DNA of 64,000 bases from Pseudomonas sp. v388 (lineage in GTDB: Bacteria > Pseudomonadota > Gammaproteobacteria > Pseudomonadales > Pseudomonadaceae): the NCBI RefSeq assembly GCF_003935425.1, contig NZ_RHQN01000003.1:1-64000 (forward strand). The letters run 5' to 3'. Position 1 is the stretch's first letter, and every line of letters begins with the position of its first letter. The position numbers and the translations under genes were made by a program. Below the pieces are notes generated by a model, which saw only the letters and a list, made by a program, of their open reading frames with translations, was not told the origin of the DNA and ran no database searches. This document shows, in pieces, positions 29,708 to 40,393 of this stretch.

Positions 29708-30359
29708 CGCCGCCAAAAGCGGCCGGACAGCGGACAAACGGTTGACAACCGGCCCTGCCCAACGCAATTCACAAGGACGGGAGGCCGTCCTACGGGGCTT
29801 TCGGTGACAACGGAGCGCGCTGGAAACGTAACGAGCGCAGGTGACATGAGGCCGGAAACACGCCAGATCGCAGAGTGAATCACTCGCCTTCAGTGCGCAC
29901 AACCCATGGCCAGTTCACAAAGTGCAGTCGTTTCCAGAAGCTACGAGCGAATGTTTCGGGAACAACGCCTCAAGCCATGATGCGCGACCTTCCCAATCGA
30001 AGGTTGCGGTAAATGCCAACCCGCTGCGGATTCTGCGCGCGGCAGCACCCGAATTATCAGGGATACGTGTAGGGTGGAGACGCACAACCATCGGACTGTG
30101 TAGCACAAGGCTTGTTTTAGACGCTTCATCTCGTCCGCTACCGATGGTCGATTCCTCCTCCTGACAAAGCTTTTGCTGACAGGGTGTCATATGTCACCAC
30201 AGCAAGCAGGAAACGTCGTCGCGAATCTTTGACCCCTCTGGTCGAGAACCTCGCTAGACACTGGAGTGTCCAACCACTCCTGACGCGCCCTGACACCGAC
30301 CGTGAGAAGTCGTGTGTGCCGAACGCCGTTTCCGGCAGCCCGGAAACCGACGGTACTAC
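29708..30359 (+). other. Long 5' leader of rne
   Basis: About 650 nt lie between the predicted start and the rne ATG with no ORF that looks coding. E. coli rne has a structured 361-nt leader through which RNase E cleaves and limits its own mRNA; this stretch is the natural place for the same control. Hairpin-prone segments include the one around 29772-29800 (GGGAGGCCGTCC). No named RNA family could be recognised. Confidence 0.5.
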
Positions 30360-33300
30360 ATGAAAAGAATGCTGATTAACGCAACTCAACCCGAAGAGTT
30401 GCGTGTTGCTCTGGTAGACGGCCAGCGCCTTTACGATCTGGACATCGAGTCCGGTGCACGCGAGCAGAAGAAGGCCAACATCTATAAAGGCCGCATCACT
30501 CGCATCGAACCCAGCCTTGAGGCTGCCTTTGTCGATTTCGGCTCCGAGCGCCACGGCTTCCTGCCCCTCAAGGAAATCTCCCGCGAATACTTCAAGAAAG
30601 CCCCTGAAGGTCGCGTCAACATCAAGGACGTCCTGAGCGAAGGCCAGGAAGTCATCGTTCAGGTCGAGAAAGAAGAACGCGGCAACAAGGGCGCAGCCCT
30701 GACCACGTTCATCAGCCTTGCAGGCCGCTATCTGGTCCTGATGCCCAACAACCCGCGTGCCGGTGGCATTTCGCGTCGTATCGAAGGCGAAGAGCGCAAC
30801 GAACTGCGCGAAGCCCTCAACGGCCTGATCGCCCCAGCCGACATGGGCCTGATCGTTCGCACCGCCGGCCTTGGCCGCAGCAGCGAAGAAATGCAGTGGG
30901 ACCTCGACTACCTGCTGCAGCTCTGGACCGCGATCAAGGAAGCTTCCCTCGATCGCTCGGCTCCGTTCCTGATCTACCAGGAAAGCAACGTCATCATCCG
31001 CGCCATCCGCGACTACCTGCGCCAGGACATCGGCGAAGTGCTGATCGACAGCATCGAAGCCCAGGAAGAAGCCCTGACCTTCATCCGCCAGGTGATGCCG
31101 CAGTACGCCAGCAAGATCAAGCTGTACGAAGACAGCGTTCCGCTGTTCAACCGTTTCCAGATCGAAAGCCAGATCGAGACCGCTTTCCAGCGCGTCGTCG
31201 AACTGCCTTCCGGCGGCTCCATCGTCATCGATCCGACCGAAGCCCTGGTGTCCATCGACATCAACTCGGCACGCGCCACCAAAGGCAGCGACATCGAAGA
31301 AACCGCCCTGCAGACCAACCTGGAAGCGGCTGAGGAAATCGCCCGTCAACTGCGTCTGCGCGACATCGGCGGCCTGATCGTCATCGACTTCATCGACATG
31401 ACGCCGGCCAAGAACCAGCGCGCCGTGGAAGAGAAAGTCCGCGAAAGCCTGGAAGCCGACCGCGCCCGCGTTCAAGTGGGTCGCATCTCGCGCTTCGGCC
31501 TGCTGGAAATGTCCCGTCAGCGTCTGCGTCCATCCCTGGGCGAAAGCAGCGGCATCGTCTGCCCGCGTTGCAACGGCACCGGCATCATCCGTGACGTCGA
31601 ATCGCTGTCGCTGGCGATCCTGCGCCTGATCGAAGAAGAAGCCCTGAAAGACCGCACTGCCGAAGTGCGCGCCCAGGTGCCGATCCCGGTTGCCGCGTTC
31701 CTGCTCAACGAAAAGCGCAACTCGATCACCAAGATCGAACTGCGCACCCGCGCCCGCATCGTGATCCTGCCGAACGATCATCTTGAAACGCCGCACTTCG
31801 AAGTGCAGCGTCTGCGTGATGACAGCCCGGAAGCCAACAACGCCCAGACCAGCTACGAAATCGCTGCGGCTGCCGCCGAAGTGGAAGAAATGGCCCCTCA
31901 GGCCGCCGCGACCCGCACCCTGGTTCGCCAGGAAGCCGCGGTCAAGACCGCTCCGCCACGCGCCAGCGCTCCGGTGCCGGCTCCGGTCGCCGAGCAGCCT
32001 GTCGCTGCCGCGCCTGTCGCCCACGAACCGAGCCTGTTCAAAGGTCTGGTGAAATCCCTGGTCAGCCTGTTCGCGACCAAGGAAGAGCCGGCCGCGCCGG
32101 TTGTGGTCGAGAAGCCGGCCGCCGAACGCCCTGCCCGCAACGAAGAACGCCGCAACGGTCGTCAACAGAGCCGTGGCCGCAACAACCGTCGCGACGAAGA
32201 GCGCAAGCCACGTGAAGAACGTGCACCGCGCGAAGAGCGTGCCGAACGTGCACCGCGTGAGCCGCGCGAAGAACGTGCCCCTCGCGAGGAACGTGCTCCG
32301 CGTGAAGAACGTGCGCCTCGTGAAGAGCGTGCTCCGCGCGAAGAACGTCCGGCCCGCTCGCCACGTGGCGACCGCAAGTCCCGCGAGGACCGTCCGGTCC
32401 GCGAGCTGCGTGAACCGCTGGATGCCGCACCGGCCGCCGACACCGCTCCCCGTGAAGAGCGTCCTGAACGTGCCCCGCGTGAAGAGCGTCAGCCACGCGC
32501 ACCGCGTGAAGTCCGCGAGCCTCGTGAAGAGCGTCAGCCACGCGCCGAGCAGGCTGTCGCCGCAGCCGGTGAAGAGGAAGAACTGCTGCTCAACGAAGAG
32601 CAGGCGCAGGACGATGGTCAGGAAGGCAGCGAAGGCGACCGCCCTCGCCGTCGCTCCCGCGGCCAGCGTCGTCGCAGCAACCGTCGTGAGCGTCAGCGTG
32701 ATGCCAACGGTGATGTGATCGAAGGCTCCGACGAGAACGGCAGCGATGACAACGGTGCCGAACTGGCTGCCGGTGTAGCCGTGACCGCAGCCGTTGCCGG
32801 CGGCGTGATCAGCGCAGAAGCCGAGGCCGATGCGCACCAGCAGGCAGAACGTGCCAACCAGGCTGTCGAACCACCGGTTGCCGCCGAAGAACCGGCCAAG
32901 GCCGGGGAAGTGAAGGCCGTTGAAATCGTCGAAGCTGCGGTAGCGGACACTTCGGCTGTTGAAGCACCAGCCTTCGAGGCTCCGCACGTCGAGGCCTCTT
33001 CGGTAGAAACGCCAGCCGTGGTGGAAGCTCCGGCCGTCGAAGCACCGATTGCCGATGCAGCGCCGAAAGCCGACGCCGCTCCGGAAGTCGAAGTCGAGCC
33101 GACACAGGTGGAAGCGCCGGTTCTGGCGGCCGCGACCGAGCAGGCCGACGCGCCTCACGCCGAGCGCGTGGTGCCTTTCACTCCAACCCCTGCGCCGCAA
33201 GCGCCGGTCGAGGTTGAAGTCGAGCCGGCCAAGGCTGAAGAAGCTCCGGCTTCCGAGTCCGCTGAATTGCCGGTTTCCGAGCCGGTCGTCGTGCAGGAAG

Positions 33301-33554
33301 CACCTGCGCCTTACGCTGCCCCTCAGGCGGTTGCAGAAGCAGCCCCAGAGGAAGCGCCTAAGGTCGAAGCCGCGCCTGTCCCGACTGAAGCGCCTGCGTT
33401 GCCAGTCAGCAGCACCGGCCGCGCACCGAACGATCCTCGTGAAGTGCGCCGTCGCAAGCGTGAAGAAGAAGCTCGCCGCCTGGCGGAAGCGCAACAAGGG
33501 GCAGCTGTCGAGCCCAAGGCCGAGGAAGAGACCGAGACCAAACCTCTCGTCTGA
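30360..33554 (+). CDS. rne: Ribonuclease E
   Basis: 1064 residues. The N-terminal catalytic half has an S1 domain (about 35-120), a 5' sensor/RNase H-like core, the DNase-I-like Mg site in the VSIDINSAR region, and the zinc-link CPRCNGTG (Cys near 401 and 404). The C-terminal half is unstructured: an amphipathic membrane-anchor-like segment ([12 protein letters not shown]), an Arg-rich RNA-binding block with REERAP repeats, an acidic EAPAVEAP stretch and a basic tail. It leads mRNA decay and rRNA/tRNA processing. The ATG giving [10 protein letters not shown] is the family start; a longer in-frame reading is not. Confidence 0.98.
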   Translation: MKRMLINATQPEELRVALVDGQRLYDLDIESGAREQKKANIYKGRITRIEPSLEAAFVDFGSERHGFLPLKEISREYFKKAPEGRVNIKDVLSEGQEVIVQVEKEERGNKGAALTTFISLAGRYLVLMPNNPRAGGISRRIEGEERNELREALNGLIAPADMGLIVRTAGLGRSSEEMQWDLDYLLQLWTAIKEASLDRSAPFLIYQESNVIIRAIRDYLRQDIGEVLIDSIEAQEEALTFIRQVMPQYASKIKLYEDSVPLFNRFQIESQIETAFQRVVELPSGGSIVIDPTEALVSIDINSARATKGSDIEETALQTNLEAAEEIARQLRLRDIGGLIVIDFIDMTPAKNQRAVEEKVRESLEADRARVQVGRISRFGLLEMSRQRLRPSLGESSGIVCPRCNGTGIIRDVESLSLAILRLIEEEALKDRTAEVRAQVPIPVAAFLLNEKRNSITKIELRTRARIVILPNDHLETPHFEVQRLRDDSPEANNAQTSYEIAAAAAEVEEMAPQAAATRTLVRQEAAVKTAPPRASAPVPAPVAEQPVAAAPVAHEPSLFKGLVKSLVSLFATKEEPAAPVVVEKPAAERPARNEERRNGRQQSRGRNNRRDEERKPREERAPREERAERAPREPREERAPREERAPREERAPREERAPREERPARSPRGDRKSREDRPVRELREPLDAAPAADTAPREERPERAPREERQPRAPREVREPREERQPRAEQAVAAAGEEEELLLNEEQAQDDGQEGSEGDRPRRRSRGQRRRSNRRERQRDANGDVIEGSDENGSDDNGAELAAGVAVTAAVAGGVISAEAEADAHQQAERANQAVEPPVAAEEPAKAGEVKAVEIVEAAVADTSAVEAPAFEAPHVEASSVETPAVVEAPAVEAPIADAAPKADAAPEVEVEPTQVEAPVLAAATEQADAPHAERVVPFTPTPAPQAPVEVEVEPAKAEEAPASESAELPVSEPVVVQEAPAPYAAPQAVAEAAPEEAPKVEAAPVPTEAPALPVSSTGRAPNDPREVRRRKREEEARRLAEAQQGAAVEPKAEEETETKPLV
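32205..32350 (+). repeat. 18-bp-period coding repeat in rne (REERAP units)
   Basis: The codons for REERAP recur about seven times, the last four almost in exact tandem, within the Arg-rich domain of RNase E. Variation is mostly at third positions (cgc/cgt, gaa/gag). Confidence 0.85.
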
Positions 33555-33566
33555 TCCCCGCCCATG

Positions 33567-33604
33567 AAAAAGCCCTACCTGTGTAAGCAGGTAGGGCTTT
33601 TTTT
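33567..33604. terminator. rne terminator
   Basis: An 11-bp perfect stem AGCCCTACCTG / CAGGTAGGGCT with a 6-nt loop, seven T after it and an A run before it. It ends rne and can also work in the other direction. Confidence 0.9.
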
Positions 33605-33624
33605 ATGCTCTGGATCAGGCGCGC

Positions 33625-33733
33625 AGTGGGAGCGGACCGGGCGGCGCTCCGCTTGTCCGCGAAGACTGACTTCCAGACGACGCGGATGTGTTGGCTGTAT
33701 CGACCTCTTCGCGGACAAGTCCGCTCCTACGGG
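33625..33733. repeat. REPIN (inverted pair of REP sequences)
   Basis: A REP core reads as complement at 33645-33664 (ctccgcttgtccgcgaag) and again directly at 33707-33733 (cttcgcggacaagtccgctc), flanking about 40 bp. This is the paired REP arrangement mobilised by RAYT transposases in Pseudomonas; no RAYT gene is in the window. Confidence 0.8.
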
Positions 33734-33790
33734 CGGCTTGCTGCGGCAGCGATGGGTCAGTCACAGAGATACAGGCAGATTGGCCTGCTG

Positions 33791-34810
33791 CTAGTAAAGG
33801 TTCGGCTCCATCTCCAGCTCCACGCCGAAACGTTCGCCAATGTCTTGCTGGATGCGCCGTGCCAGATTCAGCAGCTGAGTGCCGCTGGCCTGACCGTAAT
33901 TGACCAGCACCAGCGATTGCAGCGCATGTACGCCGGCATCACCCTCGCGTAAGCCTTTCCAGCCCGCCGTCTCGATCAACCAGCCTGCCGCCAGCTTTAC
34001 ACCGCCGTCAGCCTGGGGATAGCCCACCACACCAGGATGAGCGCCCTTGATCACGGCGAAGCGCTCGCCGCTGACGACAGGGTTCTTGAAGAAGCTGCCG
34101 GCGTTACCCAGCACTGCAGGGTCCGGCAGCTTTTCGCTGCGGATCGCGCTGATTGCCCGACTGACGTGCAGCGGGGACGGCTCCTTGATGCCCATCTCGT
34201 CGAGGCGCTGGCGAACCGGCCCGTACTCCAGGTGCAAGCGGGCCACGCGGCTGAGCGAGAAGCGCACCCGCAGGATCAACCAGCGCCCAACCTGCTGCTT
34301 GAAGACACTGTCGCGGTAGCCGAATGCACAGTCTTCAAGACCGAATTCCCGCACTTCGCCGCTCTGTCGATCCAGTGCGACGAGACTGTGGAACACATCC
34401 TTGATCTCGACCCCGTAGGCACCGATGTTTTGCATGGGTGCGGCGCCGACGGTGCCGGGGATCAGACTGAGGTTTTCCAACCCTGCCAAACCCAGTTCCA
34501 GGCACGATTGCACGAACGGATGCCAAGGCTCACCCGCCTCCGCTTCGACGATGGCGTCGGAGCAATCCTCACGCAAGATGCGTATACCCCGGCTGGCCAT
34601 GCGCAGCACCAGCGCCTGGATGTCCTGGGTCAGCAGCAGGTTGCTGCCGCCGCCGATCACCAGCAAGGGCAGGTCGTGCTCCCGGCTGTAGACCAGCGCA
34701 TCGAGCACGTCCTGATCGCTGTGCGCCTCGGCGAACTGCGACGCCACGACGTCCACGCCGAAGGTGTTGAAAGGCTTGAGGGAAACTGCCGACTGGATGG
34801 TCAGGCTCAT
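33791..34810 (-). CDS. murB: UDP-N-acetylenolpyruvoylglucosamine reductase
   Basis: 339 residues, FAD-dependent type I MurB: the SLKPFNTFGVD N-terminus, GGGSNLL FAD motif, GAYG, and catalytic Ser in the GSFFKNP motif. Completes UDP-MurNAc for peptidoglycan. ATG at 34810 preferred; another ATG lies two codons upstream. Only 15 bp follow the kdsB stop. Confidence 0.97.
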   Translation of the reverse strand: MSLTIQSAVSLKPFNTFGVDVVASQFAEAHSDQDVLDALVYSREHDLPLLVIGGGSNLLLTQDIQALVLRMASRGIRILREDCSDAIVEAEAGEPWHPFVQSCLELGLAGLENLSLIPGTVGAAPMQNIGAYGVEIKDVFHSLVALDRQSGEVREFGLEDCAFGYRDSVFKQQVGRWLILRVRFSLSRVARLHLEYGPVRQRLDEMGIKEPSPLHVSRAISAIRSEKLPDPAVLGNAGSFFKNPVVSGERFAVIKGAHPGVVGYPQADGGVKLAAGWLIETAGWKGLREGDAGVHALQSLVLVNYGQASGTQLLNLARRIQQDIGERFGVELEMEPNLY

Positions 34811-34825
34811 GGGCATGTCGCCACG

Positions 34826-35590
34826 TCAGATCTCCAGCAAGCGCTTGACGCGCTCCAGGTCTTCGGGCGTATCGACGCCAGCGGGAGGTGCCTGGAGGGC
34901 GTCGGCCACATGAATGCGAACGCCGTTCCACAAGGCACGCAGCTGCTCGAGGTTTTCGGTGTTTTCCAGCCAGCACGGTCCCCAGCTGACGAAGTCATGC
35001 AGAAACCCGACCCGATAGGCATATATGCCGATATGCCGACGGTAAGGAACGCCTGCCGGCAGTTCATCACGGGTCTTGGCCAGCGCGTCCCGGGCCCAGG
35101 GCAATGGTGCGCGGCTGAACGTCAGGGCCAGGCCGTTGACGTCGCTGCTGACCTTGACCACGTTGGGATTGAACAGCGCTGCTACATCCTCGATGGGCTC
35201 TGCCAGGGTCGAAATACTCGCTTGCGGGTGCGCCGCAAGGTTGGCCGCGACCTGATCGATCACCGCCGGTGGAATCATCGGCTCATCGCCCTGGACGTTG
35301 ACCACGATGGCGTCCGCCGCCAGGCCCAGTTGCTCGGCCACTTCGGCCAGGCGATCGGTGCCGGAATTGTGATCCTCGCGGGTCAGCACCACGTCGGCGC
35401 CGAACGCTTCGCAGGCCTGGACGATGCGCGCATCATCGGTCGCCACCACCACACGCTGGGCGCTGCTTTTACGCGCCTGTTCCCAGACATGCTGAATCAT
35501 CGGCTTGCCGGCGATCTGCGCCAAGGGTTTGCCCGGAAAGCGGCTGGAGCCGTAGCGCGCCGGAATGACAACGACGAAGGCAGCAGTCAT
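34826..35590 (-). CDS. kdsB: CMP-KDO synthetase
   Basis: 254 residues; cytidylyltransferase with the N-terminal [15 protein letters not shown] motif and DDARI. Activates KDO for lipid A core synthesis, together with lpxK 200 bp upstream. ATG overlaps the preceding stop as ATGA. Confidence 0.97.
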   Translation of the reverse strand: MTAAFVVVIPARYGSSRFPGKPLAQIAGKPMIQHVWEQARKSSAQRVVVATDDARIVQACEAFGADVVLTREDHNSGTDRLAEVAEQLGLAADAIVVNVQGDEPMIPPAVIDQVAANLAAHPQASISTLAEPIEDVAALFNPNVVKVSSDVNGLALTFSRAPLPWARDALAKTRDELPAGVPYRRHIGIYAYRVGFLHDFVSWGPCWLENTENLEQLRALWNGVRIHVADALQAPPAGVDTPEDLERVKRLLEI

Positions 35591-35772
35591 TTTTCCAGAC
35601 GCTCCTCGGCGGACAGGGTGCGCGCCTCGCTTTCCAGCATCACCGGGATGCCGTCGCGGATCGGGTAGGCCAGGCCTGCGCCCTTGCTGATCAGTTCAGT
35701 CTTGTCGGCACTGAGCTTCAACGGCCCTTTGCTGATCGGACAGGCGAGGATGTCGAGTAATTTGGTGTCCAT
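35587..35772 (-). CDS. Trm112 family protein
   Basis: 61 residues starting [13 protein letters not shown], the standard Trm112/UPF0434 N-terminus. Only one of the zinc Cys positions (Cys11) is seen, so zinc binding is doubtful. Always next to lpxK and kdsB in gamma-proteobacteria; role unproven there. ATG follows GGAG. Confidence 0.9.
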   Translation of the reverse strand: MDTKLLDILACPISKGPLKLSADKTELISKGAGLAYPIRDGIPVMLESEARTLSAEERLEK

Positions 35773-35789
35773 AGGAGATCCTGAAGCAA

Positions 35790-36785
35790 TCAAGGAGAGA
35801 AACGGAGCAGCTGTTCATCGAACCAGCGGATGAAAGCGTCGGAAGGAACCGCATCCACTGCCAGATACCACCAGTCATCTGCCGCGAAGGCCCGGCATTT
35901 CACCGCGTCCTTCTCGGTCATGACCAGCGGTAATGCAGGCGTGAACGCCAGGGCTTGGGCACTGAAAGACGCATGGTCGGCGAAAGCATGGGCAATGGGT
36001 TGCCAGTGTAATCCTTCGAGGGTCTTGAAGAAACGCTGAGGATTGCCGATGCCCGCCACCGCGTGCAGCGCCTGGCCGGCCGGGAAGTGATCCACCGGGC
36101 GGCGCTCGCCGCTGCGCAGATGGACCAGCGCCGAAGGCTTGAGGGTAAAGGCATAGCCGTCATCGCGGTCAGCGGTGGCGCCGTTGTAGAGCAAGGCGTC
36201 GACACTGTCCAGGCGCTCGACCGGCTCGCGCAAAGGACCGGCCGGCAGACAGCGGCGATTGCCCAGCCCGCGGGCGGCGTCGATCAGCACCAGTTCCAGG
36301 TCCCGCGCCAGCCGGTAATGCTGCAGGCCGTCATCGGACAGGATAAGGTCCAGCGCTTCGGCAGCGAGCAACGCCTGCACGGCGCGACTGCGGTCAGGGT
36401 CGATCATCAGCGGCACACCGCTGCGTTGCACGATCAACAGCGGCTCATCGCCGGCGTGCGCGGCGTCCTGATCCGGCTGAACCCGCCACGGCAGGCTCGG
36501 CGGCCTGGCGCCATAGCCGCGGCTGACCACACCGACCCGCAAGCCCTTGCGGCGGCAGTGTTCGATCATCCACAGGATCAACGGCGTCTTGCCGGTGCCG
36601 CCCACGGTAATGTTGCCCACCACCACGACCGGCACCGGCGCACGATAGATATCGCCCTCGCCCGCCAGAAAGCGTTGACGCTTGCCGTTGACCACACGTC
36701 GGTAAAGGGATTCAAGGGGACGCAGCAGCCCGAGCGCCGGGTGGCCGGCGTACCAGGCGTCGAGTAAACGGTCGGTCAGTGCCAT
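35790..36785 (-). CDS. lpxK: Tetraacyldisaccharide 4'-kinase
   Basis: 331 residues with an N-terminal membrane-associated helix and P-loop GGTGKT at 62-67 ([12 protein letters not shown]). Adds the 4'-phosphate to lipid A precursor. The ATG overlaps the exbD stop as TGATG, fixing the start; a TTG one codon upstream is unlikely. Confidence 0.97.
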   Translation of the reverse strand: MALTDRLLDAWYAGHPALGLLRPLESLYRRVVNGKRQRFLAGEGDIYRAPVPVVVVGNITVGGTGKTPLILWMIEHCRRKGLRVGVVSRGYGARPPSLPWRVQPDQDAAHAGDEPLLIVQRSGVPLMIDPDRSRAVQALLAAEALDLILSDDGLQHYRLARDLELVLIDAARGLGNRRCLPAGPLREPVERLDSVDALLYNGATADRDDGYAFTLKPSALVHLRSGERRPVDHFPAGQALHAVAGIGNPQRFFKTLEGLHWQPIAHAFADHASFSAQALAFTPALPLVMTEKDAVKCRAFAADDWWYLAVDAVPSDAFIRWFDEQLLRFSP

Positions 36786-37216
36786 CAATTAGCCTGTGAG
36801 GCCTCGACTGTGGTCATGCGCAGGTGGCTGAAGCCCAGCTTGCCGGCGGCGTCCATGGCCGTGATGACCGACTGGTGCGGGGTCTTGCCGTCGGCGCTGA
36901 TGGACAGTGGCAGGCTGGTGTCGCCCGCCGACTCACGCTGCAGGGCTTCGATCAGGGTGTCCAGGTCGTTTTTCGGCAGCAGCTGGTTATTCAACGAAAA
37001 CACGCCATCGGCGTTGATCGCGATGTCCAGGTGCTTGGCGTTCGCGTCGTCGGCCGACGCTCCGGTCACCGCCTGGGGCAGGTCCACCCGCAGCTGAGTC
37101 TCGCGGGTGAAGGTGGTGGTGACGATGAAGAACAGCAGCAGGATGAACACCACGTCGATCAACGACACGAGGTTGACGTCGATGATCTCCCGCGGTCTGC
37201 GACGACGAAACTTCAC
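36785..37216 (-). CDS. exbD: ExbD/TolR family biopolymer transporter
   Basis: 143 residues: basic N-terminus, one membrane helix (about 15-37) with the functional Asp in [12 protein letters not shown], and a periplasmic domain. GTG start overlapping exbB stop (GTGA). No tonB follows, so this pair may energise something other than, or besides, TonB receptors. Confidence 0.93.
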   Translation of the reverse strand: MKFRRRRPREIIDVNLVSLIDVVFILLLFFIVTTTFTRETQLRVDLPQAVTGASADDANAKHLDIAINADGVFSLNNQLLPKNDLDTLIEALQRESAGDTSLPLSISADGKTPHQSVITAMDAAGKLGFSHLRMTTVEASQAN

Positions 37217-37887
37217 TTCTTCTTGCCCCCGCTGCGGGCCAGAGCCTTGAGATCGACCTTGGGATTGAGCAGGTCGACTTCACGGTCGCCCTGCACCACC
37301 TCGACCAGACGAATGGCCTGTTGCTCCATGCCGACCACCAGTTCGTCGACCCGGCCCTGCAGGAACCGGTGGAAGAAGATCGCCGGAATCGCCACGATCA
37401 GCCCCGAAGCCGTGCAGATCAGCGCCTTGGAAATGCCGCTGGCCAGCGCGCCCGCATTGGCAGTCGCGCCGGTGCTGTTGAACGAGCCGAAGATGTCGAT
37501 CATGCCCAGTACCGTACCCAGCAAACCGAGCAGCGGTGCCATGGCGGCGATGGAGCCCAGCGCGCTCAGGTAACGCTCCAGCTCGTGGATGACCCGGGCA
37601 GCGGCTTCTTCGATGCACTCTTTCATGATCTCGCGACCATGCTTGGAGTTCGCCAGCCCGGCTGCCAGGATTTCACCCAGCGGCGAGTCGGCGCGCAGCT
37701 CCTTGAGCTTTTCGCTGTCCAGCTTGTTGTCCTGAATCCACTGCCAGACCTGCCCCAGCAAGTGCGGCGGCGTGATGCGGCTGGCGCGTAGCGTCCAGAG
37801 CCGTTCGATGATGATGCCGGCAGCGGCGATGGAACTCAAAATGATCGGCAGCATCATCCAGCCGCCCGATTTGACCAGCTCCCACAC
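37213..37887 (-). CDS. exbB: MotA/TolQ/ExbB proton channel family protein
   Basis: 224 residues with three membrane helices, two of them in the conserved core (around 120-145 and 165-190). The GTG start is set by GGAGG placed 7 nt before and by the family N-terminus (VWELVKSGGWMMLPI); a longer reading to 37965 is unsupported. It forms the ExbBD stator with the overlapping exbD. Confidence 0.93.
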   Translation of the reverse strand: MWELVKSGGWMMLPIILSSIAAAGIIIERLWTLRASRITPPHLLGQVWQWIQDNKLDSEKLKELRADSPLGEILAAGLANSKHGREIMKECIEEAAARVIHELERYLSALGSIAAMAPLLGLLGTVLGMIDIFGSFNSTGATANAGALASGISKALICTASGLIVAIPAIFFHRFLQGRVDELVVGMEQQAIRLVEVVQGDREVDLLNPKVDLKALARSGGKKK

Positions 37888-38028
37888 AGTGACGCCTCCC
37901 GCAAAAAATTGGCGCCACTCTAGCATAGGGTCGGCGACTGTCCGAAGCCCGAGATCAACATCCATGCCTGAAGGCGAGAAAAGTGCTTTTCCTGGGCCAG
38001 TCGCCAGTATTGTCCGCTGCCGCCTCCT

Positions 38029-40245
38029 TCAGTCTCGCCAGAAGCGTCGTTCGGCCTGCTGCGCACGCGGCCGGCTGAAGGTTCCCAGGCTCAGGTGAAT
38101 GGCCCCCAGTTCCGCGCTGTCATAGCTGGCGATTTTCAACCAGCGATAACGGGACATGACCAGCGGGTGCGGATGGCCGAACGAATTGTTGCGCCCGCGG
38201 GAGATCAAAACGCCCCTCGGCGCCACGGCGCGCAGAAACATCTGTGACGAGGAAGAGCGGCTGCCATGGTGCGGCGCCTGCAACCAATCGGCGCGCAGGT
38301 CGAAGCCGCTGGCCATGGCCGCGCGCTCGACGTTCGCGTCTATATCGCCGGTCAGCAGCAAGCGCTCGCCGTTGGCTTCGACGCTCAACAGGCAGGACGA
38401 TGGATTGCCCGCAGGCGCCTGTTCCCAGCGCCATGTAGTGAACCGCACGCCATCCCACTGCCAGGACTCATGATTGTTGCAGGCGCGGGCATCGAGTTGC
38501 ACAGGCAGCTCATGCGGTTCACCGCTGAGCACCCGGCCGACCGGGAATGCCCGATGCACCGCCGCCGCCCCGCCCGCGTGATCGGCGTCGGCGTGACTGA
38601 GCAGCATCAGGTCCAGGCGGCGTACAGCGGCCTTGCGCAGGGCCGGCACCACGACTCGCTCGCCGATGTCGAATTCGCCGAAGCGCGGACCGGCGTCATA
38701 TAAAAGCGTGTGATGCCGGGTACGCAACAGGATCGCCAGGCCCTGGCCGACATCCAGTTGCATCACCTCGACCTGCCCGGCTGGAACCGGCTTGAGAGGC
38801 GGAAACACGCACAGCAGCAACAGCGGCCAGCCCAACGGGCGGATCGGCAAGCCGGTCGGCAACAACAGTACCAGGGCGCCCAGCAGACTGAGCACCCAGG
38901 CCCAGCCGGGCACAGCGCTCGACAGCCAGGCAGGCGCCCCTGCGGCCACCCACCCCAGAAACACGAACAGACCCTGCAGCGCCCCGCCGGCCAGCCACAG
39001 CAAACCCGGCCCCAGCAGCGGAACCGGCAGCAGCAAAGTGCCCGACAGCGCCAGCGGCAAGACAACCAGACTGACCCAAGGCACCGCCAGCAGGTTGGCG
39101 ATCGGGCCGCTGATGCTGACCGGCAGGTTCAGGGCCAGCAATACCGGCAGCAAGCCGACTGCAATCAGCCACTGGGCTCGGTTCCAGCTCTGCCACCAGC
39201 GCCATGCTCCCAGGCGAGCGCCGAAGATCAGCATGAGGATCGCCACCGCCGTGAACGACAGCCAGAAGCCAGGCTGCAAGCTGACCAGTGGTTCGAAGAT
39301 CAGCACCGCATCGAGTGACAACAGAAACGGCCACAGCACACCCGAATGCCGAAAGCGCAGCCGCCACAACAGCACCACGGCGACCATCACGCAAGCGCGC
39401 CGCACCGGCACGTCGAACCCGGCCAGCAGCCCGTAGCCCAACGCCGCCGCCAGGGCCAGACCACAGGCCCACGGCAGCCACGGCAGGGCACGCGGCCACC
39501 AGCCCCGACGCGCAAGCCCGGCAATCAATCCATAGACCACCCCCGCCAGCAAGCCGATGTGCTGGCCGGAAATCACCAGCAGGTGCACGGTGCCCGTGTC
39601 CTGCAGGACCTGCCAGTCGGCACGCGCAAGGCCGGAGCCATCGCCCAGTACCAGCGCTGCCAGAGCGCCTTGGCGCCCTTGCGCGTCCACCGCCAATAGC
39701 CGCTGGCGAATGCTGTCGCGCCAGGCCATGGAAGCCGTTGCCAGTCGCTGGCCATCCGCCACGCTGCCGCTGGCGCCGATGCGCTGGCCCAGCAGCCACG
39801 CCTGATAGTCAAACGCATCCGGGTTGAGCAATCCGGCAGGCCGTTTCAACTTGATCGCCAGGCGCCAGCGTTCGCCGCTGCGCACCTGCGGGCCGTCGTA
39901 CCAGGACACTCGTATCAGCGAAGGCAGCTTCGCCCGCCGGGAAGTGGCCTTGGCCAGTTCGAATCGTACTGCGCCGTCAAGTTGGCTGGGCAAGCCGACG
40001 ACAAGCCCGGTGACCCACAGCGTTTCACCATCCAGGCGCGGCGGCAGCCGGTCATCCAGCGCTCGCTGTGCCGAGAAACAGGCCCAGGTGAAACCCAGCA
40101 GAAAAAGCGCCAGCGGATAGGTGCGAAACGGCAGCAGCATCAAGGCCAGAACCGGCAAAACCAGCAACAGCCAGCCAGGCGGCAGCGCAGGCAACAGACG
40201 CAGCGTCAGCAAACCCAAGGCAAGCGCAATCATCCCTGTGCGCAT
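38029..40245 (-). CDS. ComEC/Rec2 family DNA uptake channel (ComA)
   Basis: 738 residues. Multiple membrane helices form the competence domain (DUF4131 N-terminal part, then the helices of about 220-500). A C-terminal metallo-beta-lactamase-like domain carries LSHADADHAGG. Moves single-stranded DNA across the inner membrane during transformation. The ATG at 40245 has AAAGGA in front; the next start upstream is a TTG. Confidence 0.93.
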   Translation of the reverse strand: MRTGMIALALGLLTLRLLPALPPGWLLLVLPVLALMLLPFRTYPLALFLLGFTWACFSAQRALDDRLPPRLDGETLWVTGLVVGLPSQLDGAVRFELAKATSRRAKLPSLIRVSWYDGPQVRSGERWRLAIKLKRPAGLLNPDAFDYQAWLLGQRIGASGSVADGQRLATASMAWRDSIRQRLLAVDAQGRQGALAALVLGDGSGLARADWQVLQDTGTVHLLVISGQHIGLLAGVVYGLIAGLARRGWWPRALPWLPWACGLALAAALGYGLLAGFDVPVRRACVMVAVVLLWRLRFRHSGVLWPFLLSLDAVLIFEPLVSLQPGFWLSFTAVAILMLIFGARLGAWRWWQSWNRAQWLIAVGLLPVLLALNLPVSISGPIANLLAVPWVSLVVLPLALSGTLLLPVPLLGPGLLWLAGGALQGLFVFLGWVAAGAPAWLSSAVPGWAWVLSLLGALVLLLPTGLPIRPLGWPLLLLCVFPPLKPVPAGQVEVMQLDVGQGLAILLRTRHHTLLYDAGPRFGEFDIGERVVVPALRKAAVRRLDLMLLSHADADHAGGAAAVHRAFPVGRVLSGEPHELPVQLDARACNNHESWQWDGVRFTTWRWEQAPAGNPSSCLLSVEANGERLLLTGDIDANVERAAMASGFDLRADWLQAPHHGSRSSSSQMFLRAVAPRGVLISRGRNNSFGHPHPLVMSRYRWLKIASYDSAELGAIHLSLGTFSRPRAQQAERRFWRD

Positions 40246-40393
40246 GATCAATCCTTTGAAGCGCAAAGCTTTAAGAATTAGCGCAAGGGATGAAATGGCG
40301 CGGGATGGTGTGTTTCAGGGAGTGTACAGGCCGGTACGGATTGCACTGGAGCCCGCAACGGCCTGACTCCGATTCGGGATCAGGTGGCGCTGA

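Noticed and set aside
30138-33497. 1119-residue minus-strand ORF opposite rne
   Set aside because: Mirror of the rne frame: Phe/Leu/Arg-rich reading without start signal, explained by the codon bias of rne.
40267-40393. Small gene between comA and the ABC permease
   Set aside because: 127 bp without a convincing start, ribosome-binding site or codon bias; an imperfect inverted repeat near 40363-40383 may be a weak terminator.
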